Assembly: GCF_000142905.1 (NCBI RefSeq)
Contig: NW_013657675.1
Location: 456,180-520,179, forward strand
DNA length: 64,000 nt
Direction of reading: 5' to 3'
Source of the DNA: Thecamonas trahens ATCC 50062
Lineage: Eukaryota; Apusozoa; Apusomonadida; Apusomonadidae
Position 1 is the first letter of the stretch. The number at the start of each line of letters is the position of its first letter. This document shows positions 30,801 through 39,711 of this stretch, in pieces. Both the position numbers and the translations under genes were made by a program. The notes under the pieces were generated by a model. It saw only the letters and a program-made list of their open reading frames with translations. It ran no database searches and was not told where the DNA came from.

Positions 30801-31966
30801 GCAAGGACCGCGAGAAGGCCAAGTCCAAGTCCAAGGCCAAGTCCAAGGCCAAGGGTAAGGATCGCGACAAGCGCGAGCGTGGGTCCAAGGACGGCCGGTC
30901 GTCTGGCCGCCCGCGGCGCGAGCGCTCGCGTGAGGACCACGAGCGGTCGCGGTCGGGCTCGTCGCGCAAGTTTGCTCCGCGGTCGTCGCCGCTCGCTGGT
31001 CCCGTCTCGCCATCGTCCTATGGCGGCCTCCGCGCAGGCGCGGGCTCGTCTGGTCACGGCACGTCCCGGCGGGCGGCGTCGGGCCGGCGGTCGCCTGGCC
31101 ATTCGTCGGACCTGCCGCCGTTGGCAGGTGGCGGCAAGGACATTGACAATGCGGCTATGCTCACCGTCGAAGAAATCATTGAGCTGGACTCTGGCGATGA
31201 TGAATCGAACCGGGCCAACATGCTCTCAGGCCCAGCGTCGTCGCGGTCGCGGTCCAAGTCTCCGCTCTCGACGCCAACCTCGCCCAATCCGCCGACGCTG
31301 CGGTCACGGTCGGGCGTAGAGCTCGCAGCACCGGAACGTGGCTCATCATCGCATGAAAACTCGGGCTCGCTTCCAGGCACGCCGTCGTCTATCACACCTA
31401 CGTCGCCGCAACCGCCGCAAACGCCGGCCGAGCCTATGGCCCCCACCAGCTCGACCGGCTCCATCGGCGCGGCCCAGAAGAAGAAGCGGATTGTGCCCGA
31501 GGTCTCGCGCATTCTGCTCGTCGATGCCAACCAAGTCTCGCAAATCATGGGCCAAGTCGTGCTCGAGCAGCACGGGTACGAGTGCGTGGCGCTAGGCGAC
31601 GGCATCGCTGCCGTCGACAACATCGAGAGCCAGCTCCGCGCCGGCAAGCCGTACCAGCTCATTCTCACTGCAGTCGACGTGCCCGGTCGCGACGCCTTTG
31701 ACCTCACCTCGGAAATCCGCCGCATCGAGTCGGCGCTTGGCTGGTATCGCACCCCGGTTGTCGTCATGTCGACCGATCCGGCTTCGGACATGGAGGCGTG
31801 CATGGATGCCGGCGTCGACGGCATCTTCCCCTTCCCCATCTCGATGACGACCACCCTCGTCTCGACTATTTTCCAGTATCCCGCCGACGGGCAACCGGAG
31901 AAGGAAGCGCTCACCGCGCCGGGCTCTGTGGCTATTGCGTACATGATTCGCCATCACAGCGACTAA
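27812..31966 (+). CDS. Tandem-CH / coiled-coil / degenerate class III cyclase / RS-rich / degenerate receiver protein
   Basis: 1384 aa from ATG 27812. Order: two calponin-homology-like domains (about 45-160, and 185-265 with NWQSGLLFSALVASLAP); coiled coil (270-425); a class III nucleotidyl cyclase fold (437-615) most like fungal adenylate cyclases (RLWIKHPSVMARALNTHHAF, GGYEVRVDGDSFLVAF, VDYQGDVVERVLAL, LGGQIVIS); further helices; an Arg-Ser/Lys-Asp-rich region (about 965-1080); and a response-regulator receiver fold (about 1230-1365, RILLVDANQVSQIMG...YECVALGDGIAAVDN). Catalytic residues are lost. In the cyclase, the first metal Asp is His (CTHV for FTDI), and the transition-state Asn and Arg are Glu and Ala. 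In the receiver, the phosphoacceptor Asp is Ala (LILTAVDVP) and the KP lysine is absent. It is therefore probably an actin-linked signalling scaffold rather than an enzyme. Partners are unknown. Confidence 0.8.
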   Translation: MAADTNANAAPDVISRFSGWVGDWRVAVLEVSLPAWVNVMIDDSWVHISSLIEASEPMLLAHLTNAIVSEDVFNGSGIADSIVYPMTGASDGRRNVQTCLDALKRAGAAISVKADEIVGSSVDSVKTLRLLVEMYEFYYSRRLGLSARNFHKGLMRAVRRQLSSVSGIPSGTRKALTDALDRLVNFSTNWQSGLLFSALVASLAPNSLSPSSVSLSKIPNDALQAAFNAANTGLAVPQLILPSQVASQPEEVSIALYVAMILDSGINGSDRSLKAQLMAMETELKRVQQVADQVSGLQLALTETRDELAKAKGVNSANEGLNLELYAKSDEMASLQAEIMKLKANNMAVTKALDETKAKLARARENTGDPSLGPVVERIKEDVSNLMSKDVSSRMLRLQAELTKMTERLARIELQHRMHEKGVTFSRHTEDDVPAPQGNVVMMCTHVQGANRLWIKHPSVMARALNTHHAFLRTVLPTYGGYEVRVDGDSFLVAFSSPVQALRCGIFLQMELMKRDWPREILEEEDEDVRVVFGSSGSTLFRGLRVAMGFDIGRAQTLEDPVSNRVDYQGDVVERVLALSMAALGGQIVISDMLHEAVVDSLSSLSLGTDPPGVTPLDAVVVPGKDMLVNSLQLSPSQLKDRSFVEAKREVADDVIELYKTRNLDAIQNALSELSSSASLLHSEVDTLSADFAERIQGCVSLQHRMKELAHTMADPVEVRLALDKAVQFLHSVPSALNPEVSQLAVSKRKINAHLEKVTILEEVITSLVEGQRNRWKGTQHARFATSFLDSKREALAFAEERRELMHTIDMLRSKLEKAQRSLRVTRRGSTPNGAPPLSSSPSLSSALGPMASTLGGGPPSRDRRSPQPHLGGPPSMRSSYQGGDELEADTSSSAVLSVSASGSTLPSLGASGAPSRRGQGGEREYHRGWDASASTGTWARHAAPTRSASQRTVSGPSPTGPRGARERSRERGTRRGRDRSKDRLTHSQVRSSKGRGKDREKAKSKSKAKSKAKGKDRDKRERGSKDGRSSGRPRRERSREDHERSRSGSSRKFAPRSSPLAGPVSPSSYGGLRAGAGSSGHGTSRRAASGRRSPGHSSDLPPLAGGGKDIDNAAMLTVEEIIELDSGDDESNRANMLSGPASSRSRSKSPLSTPTSPNPPTLRSRSGVELAAPERGSSSHENSGSLPGTPSSITPTSPQPPQTPAEPMAPTSSTGSIGAAQKKKRIVPEVSRILLVDANQVSQIMGQVVLEQHGYECVALGDGIAAVDNIESQLRAGKPYQLILTAVDVPGRDAFDLTSEIRRIESALGWYRTPVVVMSTDPASDMEACMDAGVDGIFPFPISMTTTLVSTIFQYPADGQPEKEALTAPGSVAIAYMIRHHSD

Positions 31967-32335
31967 GCCGGCCATAAACCGGTCTCGAGCCATCAGCCGC
32001 ATGGAAGAGAGCAGGTTTTTGTGGCAGGAATCAGAAAACAATACATCTCGCTGCCGTTGCAATGCAAGAAGGCTCAGTTGATGATGAATGAGGCGAGGGT
32101 GGCTGGTCGTCGGTCAATGTTGGCCAAGTGCAAGGATATGCCAGCCTGTCGCGTTCGTACTTTTTGTTGCACAGAACTCAAATGGCGGTGACTTGCGCCC
32201 ACGTGCGAGCATTTGGCGAAGGTGGCAACGACTGTCTCTCTGCCTGCGGCAAGGCCACCAACCAAGGCGGCGACAGAGAGACAGAGAGGGATACTTACAC
32301 ACGCTCGACATAGGGCACGACAGAGGGCAGAGGAT
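31967..32335. other. Intergenic spacer between the pseudo-cyclase gene and receptor R1
   Basis: 369 bp between same-strand genes. The R1 reading frame stays open back to a TTG at 32213, but no ATG precedes 32336 in that frame. No other feature is seen. Confidence 0.4.
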
Positions 32336-35300
32336 ATGAGCTTTGCAAGTGGGGCTACCCTTGGAGCGCGTGGCGCAAGCCCGTCGATGTCCATGTCGCC
32401 AGCACCGCATTCACCTTCACCAGGACCTGGAAGTAGGACCGGCGGAGTGGTGGTCACCGCCGAGCTGCGGGGAACATCCCACCCGGACTGCCTCATGCAC
32501 CGCAAGTGGCAGCTGGGAGTGGATGCACCAAGTAAGCTGCAGCCACTGTCACTAGCCGTCAAATGTGAGGGTATTGAGTTTGAGCTGGAGACAGAGCCCA
32601 TGGCTCTCGGCTCTCGTATCGTCTACAAGGACGGTGCTATTGACGCCACCGCCATTCGCCACCGCCTCCGCCAACCGCGTGGTCTCATCAAGGTCCACTT
32701 TGTCTTTCGCGGCGCCCTCCTCCCGCCAGACTCGGCTCAAGACGATGCCAGTTCACAGCCGGTAGAGGTCGTTGCAACGTCGCGCGAGTACTTTCTCTTC
32801 ACCAACACTCGCCAGGTCTCTGCCTTTCGTGCACGCCATGGCTCAGACTCGGTCCTCGCCCGCGACATGCCGACGCCCTCGCCGTTTGGCGTCCCCTTCC
32901 GCTACCTCAAAGACGTCTCGCCCGACTCGGATGCACCTGCTGCTGGGCCCGGGTCGAGCGGAGGCGGCCGTGAAAGAGCCAAGGAGCCGCGCCGCCGCAA
33001 GCGCTCGTGGCACTCGCGGTCATCGTCGGCGTCAGACACGCCGCCGTACACCACCTTTGCGTTCATGGTTGGCGTGGGAGGTGCAAGCGCCGCCTTTGAG
33101 CTATGGACATCGGCATCCGGGGTGCCTACTTCTCTTGGCGAGCTTAAGCGCGCGCTTGCCATGCGCTTTACCGACTCTCGTGGCTTGGCGCTGACCTCCG
33201 TCTCAGTCTGGGAGCCCGTCTTTGATGCATGGGAGCCGCTGACCTCGCTTCAGCAGCTTGTCTCGCTCGCCGAGCCGACCAAGCTCCGCGGCAAGCTCCT
33301 GCTCACCACCGATGCGTCGTCAGCACCGTCGGCACCGTCTGGCCGCGGAACCGGCCCAGCCTCGTCGGCTTCGCCGCAAGACCCGCTTCCGCCGCCTATG
33401 CTCTCGTCTGGCGGCAGCTCGTCGGTTTTCGACGTCCGCTCGGCTGACGATGGCCTGCCGTTCCTCTCGCTCGACGAGCTCGACTCGATCCTGCACATGT
33501 CGGCGACAACGCCGGCTGGCGCCCACCCGAATCCGCACTCGTCGACAGCTCCGGCGCCGCAGGCTGTCGCCGACTTTGACGCGCTCACGTGCGCCACAGA
33601 CATGGATCTCACGTTTCCAGAGCTCGAGCTGCAGCCGGAGCAGCCGAGCCAACCGGCGCTGTTTAGCTCCAACTCGGCGCTGGCCACCTCGCTCTCGCCA
33701 CAGGAGCTGGCAAGCCTCACGTCGCGGCTTGTCGACGAGCTCGAGGTCTCGGTTGGGGCCTCGGCACCAGCGCACCAGCCGGTCTACGACCTTGTCGAGG
33801 TTCTGCCATGGCAGGCTGTGTACTCGGCGTCCACCTCTGAGCTTGTCGACTGGACCGGCGGCCAGAAGGCGTTCTCGCTCACTGTCATGAGCTCGGCGCA
33901 GTCTGGCACCGTGCTGCCGTCGGCAGCGACGCTCAACATCGGCGCCATCCAGCTGGACGTCTCTCGCGAGCTGATGGCGACCGGCGCGTCGTTCCGAGTG
34001 GTTACCATCTTGTCGCACGAGGTGGTGCTCTCGCAAGTTGCTCCGCTCGTCGAGCCGGCGATGGCGCGGGCTGAGCTGGATCCAACGACCCCGGTTGTCC
34101 TCGCCCAGCTACCAGTTTCGCTCACGCTCGACGGCGTTACCTCGAACGCGCGTGCCTTTGTCGTCTATCTCTCAGTCTTGGCTGGAAGCGGCGACTCGCC
34201 GGCGCCGGGTAAGAAGCGCAAGCTCCGCCACGACGACGACGGCGCCGGTATCGGCCGGCCTGGCCAGCGCGCCAAGACGCTCGGCGCTGGCAGAGCGTCG
34301 TCGAGTGGCGGCGCGTCGAGCTCGACAGCGGCGGCACCAGGGCTTGGGTGGGGCATGACCATATGGGCCACCGGGCCGCGACCGAGTTCCGACCTGGTGG
34401 TCGACGGCCTATCCGACTCGCCGGTTCTCAGCGCACACGCGGCGGCGCTGCTTCCGCTCCTGCTTCAGCCGCCGTTGGCGATGGCGCAGGAGCTAGGTTC
34501 GTTTGCGCCAGGCTCGCTGCCGGCCCACGTGGCTGGCGAGCTGGTGATGCACGCGGTGCGGTGTGCTCGTGTCGGCGCGCTCCGTGTTCTTCTTTTTGGC
34601 GTGCATGGCCACCCTTCGGCGCTTGCGTCCCTGGTCCCTGGCGGGCTCCGCGCGCTCGACTGGATCGAGCCGCACACTGGCCACACGGTGGTGCACCTTG
34701 CGGTGCTCCTTGGCTCGCCGTTTGTTCTTGGCTCGCTCCTCATCAAGTACGCACCGATCATGCTCCGCGAGCTCAACACGCCGAACAGTGCTGGGCTCAC
34801 GCCGCTCGGCCTCGCGCTCTCGCTTGGCCGTCGGTGGCTTGTTCCGCTCCTGCTTCACTTTGGTGCGGTGCCGCAGCTTGGCGACTGCGCTGTGCCGGGC
34901 CCGCTCGCGCTCCGGGCGTACGTCGCACTTGCGCTTCGCGCTGCAACCCTCGGCCGCGCATTCCGCCACGGCGCCATCACTCTTTTCCTCAGAGACTGGG
35001 CTGCGTCGCATGGCCAAAGCTCGAGGGCCACACTGCAGGATGTTCGCCTCGAGCGACGGGCGCTGACGCCTGTTCTGGCCAACTCGGACTCGCAGGGCTC
35101 ATGGAACACGCCAGGGTCACCGTCTGTGTCATTATCATCATTATCATCATCATCTTCTTCTTCGTCATCGTGGACCGCGACTGCGTCGTCAGAGCTCGCG
35201 GTCTCGGGCGATGCTGAGGCTCGAGCCCGCAGCAGTGCGCCGCGGGCCAGCCGCTCGCTGCGGTCAGGGCAGACTTCAACCACCACCGGGCGGACTGTGT

Positions 35301-37405
35301 CAGGCGGAGATGAGGAGGAGGAAGCGACCGAGTTGGCGGCCGAGCCGGCGCTCAAGCTTGCCTCGCACGAGATTGAGCTCGCGCAGTTTGGCGGCGAGCC
35401 GTATTTTGACCCACTGGATCCGCGTCAACGGCACGAGATTGTGGCATCTGGCACCGGCGGCGGAGTTGTGGCGGGCGCCGGCGTGCTGCGGCTGGGAGTG
35501 GTGGCCGGCGGTGTGAGCCGAAACGGATCGCCGCGGCAGACAGAGCCGCAGCGCCACAGTCCGCTTGCAAAGCGGCCGTCTGAGCGGAGCGAAGCAAATG
35601 CTGCGCCGGTGTGGTCGGTGTGGGTGCTGAGTGCGCTCGCACTCGCGGTCTTTGTCATGGTGGCGTCGCTGGCGGTGCTGATAGGGGTGGTGACGGTGTA
35701 TGCGGCAGACACGCGGTCGTGCGGCTCACTAGCAGAGCTTGCCGGGCAGTACTCAAGCCTTGCGCGGCGCGGCGGCCATGCTCTGGGCACTATCCGTGAC
35801 CGCGACTATTTCAACTGTACCATCCTCAACCTGGCCGGACTGCCGTTGACAAGCGCGAGCGGCGGCGCAGGCAACGCTTCCGACATTGGCATCTCGCTCT
35901 GTCGCGGCATCGCAGCGTCGATATTTTATCAAGGTCTCGACATTGATCGCACGCTCGACCGGCGGATTCGGTACACTTCGTTTGTCAACTCTGCAGATGT
36001 TGTTGTGGGATGGGATGTGTCGCTGCCACGTGCGAGTGGCGGGCGGGTGGTCTCTGGCCCGCTTGTGCACGAGACACTGGCGATGATGACGCTGGCCAAC
36101 GGGACGCGTGGGGCGTGGCTCGGTCCGGACATGGGCTGGATTGTGCCGACCGAGGCGCCAGGCGCATCGCCACCACGGCGCGAAGAGCTGGCACAGCTTG
36201 TGCAAGCCCGGCTTCGTGGAGAGGTCGGGTTGGCCAAGGCCAACATGCTGTTCAACACCAGCGTGTGCCTGACATCCGAGACACGGGAGCGCGGCGGGGA
36301 GCGGCTGGAGCTCGCGCTCGCGGGCGCGCTTGTTGTCGAGGTCGCGTCACTCGCGGACGGCTTTGTGGCGCTCAACGGCGGGCAGATAAGCGGAACCGGC
36401 CACGTGTTTGAGGCGCTGCCGCCGGAGGAGCCGCGGTGTGCTGCCGTGATCGGCCCGCTCTCTGACCTCGTGGCGGAGGCGGGGGCGACTGCGGCCAGGG
36501 CTGCACAGTCACCCAAGTCGATACTCGATGCGACGACGCACGACTCTGTGGTGCGGTCGTGGGCGGTGGATCCGCAGCCGCTGGCGCTTCTCGGATCTAT
36601 GGTGGTGGCTCTGCCGCAGCGGCACACCTCGGACGCAGTGCTTGCGACGGTGGTGAGCGCCGGCGTGTCGGTTGTTCCGCTTGCCGACCAGCTGGGACTC
36701 TCGCGCGTCAACGCGTGGGACGATCTCGACCCGCTCTCGTCGGAGGACTACATGCTCGAGCACGGCGACAAGTTGTACGACGTGGCGCCTTTTGTGCACC
36801 GTGTCTTTCTCCGAACGGTGCTCCGATGGGGTGGCTCGCTCACCGACATGGTGCAGTCTGTGTTTGGCAGCGCCGGTGCAGAACTCTTCCTCGCGCCGCA
36901 CTCGCTTAACGCAGTTTGGTCTGCGGGCGGAGCCTTGACGGCTGCGACGCCGCTCTCGCCCAATCTCTCGCCGGCCTCGGTGTTTGCCAGCCAGGTGGTT
37001 GACGAGAACGAGTATGACGAGGGGCTTGTGGTGGACTCGATGGCACCCAAGCCGCGCATTACACGCGGCTTCTTTGGGGTCGTTGTCTCGATGATGGTGG
37101 TGTTCTTTGTTGGTGCGCTCGGCTACACTATCTGGCTGGTGGCGATGCGATGGAACGCCGGACATCCTGCGGCTGCGCGCCGGGCCCGCGACCTTCGCTA
37201 CGCCGCGGCCGCGCACCGACACAAGGGCAAGGACGAGGAGGATATAGTGTGGGACGAGGCCGCGGGCATGCCTGCTGGCTGGGCCGAAGCTGCCGGCGTT
37301 GATCCGGCGTGGCGGGTCGAGTACATGCGCAAGGTCATGATGCTCCAGGCCGATGTCGACGACGATCACCTGTGGGAGCGGGCTGAGGTGGAGTACGGGG
37401 CGTAG
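32336..37405 (+). CDS. Receptor-like protein R1: N-terminal domain, ankyrin repeats, TM, AapJ-type amino-acid-binding ectodomain, TM
   Basis: 1689 aa from ATG 32336. Order: an N-terminal domain shared with R2 (GTSHPDC...KW, LFTNT; about 40-165); low-complexity linkers; a second shared beta-like domain (about 500-620, YDLVEVLPWQAVYSAS) followed by a basic motif KKRKLRHDDD (about 626); ankyrin repeats (about 735-860, GHTVVHLAVLLGSP, GLTPLGLALSLGR); TM1 (about 1092-1120); an ectodomain (about 1125-1570); TM2 (about 1578-1605); and a cytosolic tail of about 85 aa. The ectodomain follows the bacterial general L-amino-acid-binding protein (AapJ/SBP_bac_3) pattern: DIGISLCRGIAASIF, NTSVCLTSET, and VFGSAGAELFLAPHSLNAVW then SAGGAL. 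It is predicted to sense a ligand outside and signal inside. The signalling output is unknown; the NLS-like motif allows a membrane-tethered regulator. Confidence 0.75.
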   Translation: MSFASGATLGARGASPSMSMSPAPHSPSPGPGSRTGGVVVTAELRGTSHPDCLMHRKWQLGVDAPSKLQPLSLAVKCEGIEFELETEPMALGSRIVYKDGAIDATAIRHRLRQPRGLIKVHFVFRGALLPPDSAQDDASSQPVEVVATSREYFLFTNTRQVSAFRARHGSDSVLARDMPTPSPFGVPFRYLKDVSPDSDAPAAGPGSSGGGRERAKEPRRRKRSWHSRSSSASDTPPYTTFAFMVGVGGASAAFELWTSASGVPTSLGELKRALAMRFTDSRGLALTSVSVWEPVFDAWEPLTSLQQLVSLAEPTKLRGKLLLTTDASSAPSAPSGRGTGPASSASPQDPLPPPMLSSGGSSSVFDVRSADDGLPFLSLDELDSILHMSATTPAGAHPNPHSSTAPAPQAVADFDALTCATDMDLTFPELELQPEQPSQPALFSSNSALATSLSPQELASLTSRLVDELEVSVGASAPAHQPVYDLVEVLPWQAVYSASTSELVDWTGGQKAFSLTVMSSAQSGTVLPSAATLNIGAIQLDVSRELMATGASFRVVTILSHEVVLSQVAPLVEPAMARAELDPTTPVVLAQLPVSLTLDGVTSNARAFVVYLSVLAGSGDSPAPGKKRKLRHDDDGAGIGRPGQRAKTLGAGRASSSGGASSSTAAAPGLGWGMTIWATGPRPSSDLVVDGLSDSPVLSAHAAALLPLLLQPPLAMAQELGSFAPGSLPAHVAGELVMHAVRCARVGALRVLLFGVHGHPSALASLVPGGLRALDWIEPHTGHTVVHLAVLLGSPFVLGSLLIKYAPIMLRELNTPNSAGLTPLGLALSLGRRWLVPLLLHFGAVPQLGDCAVPGPLALRAYVALALRAATLGRAFRHGAITLFLRDWAASHGQSSRATLQDVRLERRALTPVLANSDSQGSWNTPGSPSVSLSSLSSSSSSSSSWTATASSELAVSGDAEARARSSAPRASRSLRSGQTSTTTGRTVSGGDEEEEATELAAEPALKLASHEIELAQFGGEPYFDPLDPRQRHEIVASGTGGGVVAGAGVLRLGVVAGGVSRNGSPRQTEPQRHSPLAKRPSERSEANAAPVWSVWVLSALALAVFVMVASLAVLIGVVTVYAADTRSCGSLAELAGQYSSLARRGGHALGTIRDRDYFNCTILNLAGLPLTSASGGAGNASDIGISLCRGIAASIFYQGLDIDRTLDRRIRYTSFVNSADVVVGWDVSLPRASGGRVVSGPLVHETLAMMTLANGTRGAWLGPDMGWIVPTEAPGASPPRREELAQLVQARLRGEVGLAKANMLFNTSVCLTSETRERGGERLELALAGALVVEVASLADGFVALNGGQISGTGHVFEALPPEEPRCAAVIGPLSDLVAEAGATAARAAQSPKSILDATTHDSVVRSWAVDPQPLALLGSMVVALPQRHTSDAVLATVVSAGVSVVPLADQLGLSRVNAWDDLDPLSSEDYMLEHGDKLYDVAPFVHRVFLRTVLRWGGSLTDMVQSVFGSAGAELFLAPHSLNAVWSAGGALTAATPLSPNLSPASVFASQVVDENEYDEGLVVDSMAPKPRITRGFFGVVVSMMVVFFVGALGYTIWLVAMRWNAGHPAAARRARDLRYAAAAHRHKGKDEEDIVWDEAAGMPAGWAEAAGVDPAWRVEYMRKVMMLQADVDDDHLWERAEVEYGA

Positions 37406-37470
37406 GAGCAGAAAGCAGCTCATTGAAGCGACACATACACACGCACACACATGCAAAAGGGCAGGCGGGT

Positions 37471-39651
37471 TCACTGTTCGGCGGCCTCCAGCTCGGCCAA
37501 TCTTGCCAACACAGGCGCGAGGGTGTCGGCGAGCGCTGCGGTGGCAGCGGAGACATCTGCGAGCGCGACGGCGGGCGCGGAGGTGATACGCGAGGAGGCG
37601 GCGGCGTCAAAGGCGGCAAGATCAAGCGAGAGCTGGCGGTAGATCTTAAAGGTGTCAGACGGCCCGGCCGAGCCTGCGGGGCGGGCGCCACGGAGGCGGC
37701 GCAGCGAGTCAGCGGCGTTCTTGACCGAGGTGAGGACGGCAAGGAGGCTGGCAGCAAAGGCGGTAGCGGCTGCTGCGACAGTCATGAGCCGCCACTCGGC
37801 GAGGCGGGCGTCTGCAGCGAGGCCGACGACTGAGGCCTCAAACTCATCGAGCGGGTCAAAGAGAGTGGCAAGAAAGACCGATGCCGTAGTCGGAGTTGGC
37901 TTGGAGAGGCCGCGGTAGGCGCGCGGGATGGCGGAGAGCTCAGCGTCGAGGTTCTGTGTGAGGGAAGACGTGAGGAGGTCAACGATGGCGGCCGAGGCCT
38001 TGGGCCGGAGGGCAGCGAGGGCAGCGGCAGGTGCGGTAAGGCCGGCCGAGACGGCGGCAGCAGCGGCGTCGGCGGCGGCGGGCGAAGTCTCGGGCCCGAG
38101 GGCGCCTACAGCGGCGGCTTCGAGGCGCGGCAGAGCGTTGCAAAGAACAGCGTTGGCGTCGGCGTCGAGGGCAGCAAGCTCAAAGAGCGAGACGGGCGTC
38201 TCATCGGCCTCACCGAGTGTGCGGCGGTCAAAGAGGAGGTCGACCCACGAGGTGTAGCGGGCGAGCATCTGGAGCGAGAGCTTGAAGAACGAGCCCACGA
38301 GCGGGCGGAGAACAATGGTCGGCGCCCACACGTCAGCGAGGACAGTGACGAGGGAGCGGGTCTGGGTGACGGCGGCGGGAAGCGCGTCCGCGGGCGCGTC
38401 GTCGAGCTCGGCGAGGGCGAGCGGTGCGTCAAAGGCAGCGGCAAAGGGGCCGACGAGGCCCTGGAAACGGAGCTGAAAGTAGACCGGTAGGTTCCAACGG
38501 CGCATAAATGCGAGGTAGTGGTCCGAAGCTCGGAAGGCTTGGATGGCGTCGACCGGGCCGAGGACGGACTCGACGGCGACGAGAAAGGCAGAAGTGGCCG
38601 AGTAGTTGGTGTGGAAGAGGTCCGGGAGGCCAGGCGCAAAGATATGTGGGATGCGGTCGTCGACGAGGCGAAGGAGGACGGCAAAGACGGCGTTGCCCAT
38701 AAACTCAAAGGCCGCACGCGGGGCGTCGGCGCCGTCTGGCAGCTGGTCGGCCGACGAGGCCGCGGCCGGGACCGAGACTGTAGCAGCGAGCTCGAGGAGG
38801 AGCCGAAGCTGCGGGCGGCGGAGGAGGACGACGACGGCGTCATAGATGGCGGGCAGACCGTTGTGCGAGCCAAGCGAGCCGGCCTCGAGGGCGGCCTTGG
38901 TGATGACAGCCTCGAGAGCAGGGGTGACAACGTGGCGGGCGACGACAGCCTCTGCGTCGGCAACACCATTAACTGCGGCGTAGGTGCGGAGCGAGAGCTT
39001 GAGGCCCGGCCCGTCTGCGGCGTTGAGCGCGGCGAGAAAGGTCTCGCGGAGCGAGGCGCGCAGTGCGTCCTGGACGGCCGAGATGCGCGGGGTGAGGCCA
39101 CGGATGAAAGCCAGACCCTCGCCTTGCTCTACATAGTGCAGCAGCCTGTTGAGCTCTGCGCCAACGCGCTCGATAACGTGCGAGTCCGAGGCGGCGGCGA
39201 CAGCGGGACGGTTGAGGCCGGCGCCTGACGCGCGAAGACCGAGCAAGGCCTCGAGCTTGTCGACACAGCGGGCAGCATCGATACAGAGAGCTAGCTGAGC
39301 GCGAGCAGCGGCAACGGCAGCGCGCTCTGCGGCCTTTGCAGCGACAGTGGCGCGAGCAGCATCGAGGGCAGCGTGGAGCGAGGCGACCTGAGCGCGAGCC
39401 GTGGCCAACGGAGCGGCGATGCGATCGAGAGCATCATCCAAGCCAGAGAGGTCTGTGGAGAGAGCAAGAAAAGCAGCATAGTCTTCGTTGATAATGTGAA
39501 ACAGCTCGCCAGAGACGTCTTCCCGGACAGCATCGAGCTCCTTCTTGAGGCTTCCCAGGGGAATGACCTTGCGTGCGGCGGCGACGTAGGTCTCTGGCAC
39601 AAACTCGCCCTTTGTCTCAAAGGTCTCTGCTGAGACCACAAAGTCTGTCAT
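37471..39651 (-). CDS. COG2: Conserved oligomeric Golgi complex subunit 2
   Basis: 726 aa from ATG 39651 (human COG2 is 738). The N-terminal family pattern is clear: FVPETYVAAARKVIPLGSLK, LFHIINEDYAAFLALSTDLS, and GLDDALDRIAAPLATARAQV, followed by the coiled-coil helix. Later conserved stretches include ERVGAELNRLLHYVEQGEG and LRTYAAVNGVADAEAVVARH. COG2 is a lobe A subunit of the COG tether for retrograde Golgi transport and works with the COG7 encoded at 13658-16204. The C-terminal half is Ala-rich and helical. A (TG)n tract begins about 17 bp upstream of the start, and an in-frame extension through it would encode only His/Thr repeats, so it was rejected. It converges with R1, with 65 bp between stops. 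Confidence 0.88.
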   Translation of the reverse strand: MTDFVVSAETFETKGEFVPETYVAAARKVIPLGSLKKELDAVREDVSGELFHIINEDYAAFLALSTDLSGLDDALDRIAAPLATARAQVASLHAALDAARATVAAKAAERAAVAAARAQLALCIDAARCVDKLEALLGLRASGAGLNRPAVAAASDSHVIERVGAELNRLLHYVEQGEGLAFIRGLTPRISAVQDALRASLRETFLAALNAADGPGLKLSLRTYAAVNGVADAEAVVARHVVTPALEAVITKAALEAGSLGSHNGLPAIYDAVVVLLRRPQLRLLLELAATVSVPAAASSADQLPDGADAPRAAFEFMGNAVFAVLLRLVDDRIPHIFAPGLPDLFHTNYSATSAFLVAVESVLGPVDAIQAFRASDHYLAFMRRWNLPVYFQLRFQGLVGPFAAAFDAPLALAELDDAPADALPAAVTQTRSLVTVLADVWAPTIVLRPLVGSFFKLSLQMLARYTSWVDLLFDRRTLGEADETPVSLFELAALDADANAVLCNALPRLEAAAVGALGPETSPAAADAAAAAVSAGLTAPAAALAALRPKASAAIVDLLTSSLTQNLDAELSAIPRAYRGLSKPTPTTASVFLATLFDPLDEFEASVVGLAADARLAEWRLMTVAAAATAFAASLLAVLTSVKNAADSLRRLRGARPAGSAGPSDTFKIYRQLSLDLAAFDAAASSRITSAPAVALADVSAATAALADTLAPVLARLAELEAAEQ

Positions 39652-39664
39652 GAGAGTGACAGTA

Positions 39665-39711
<47 letters not shown>

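Noticed and set aside
13658-39651. COG7 and COG2 in one window as a functional cluster
   Set aside because: They are over 20 kb apart on opposite strands, with unrelated genes between; chance placement is the simpler explanation.
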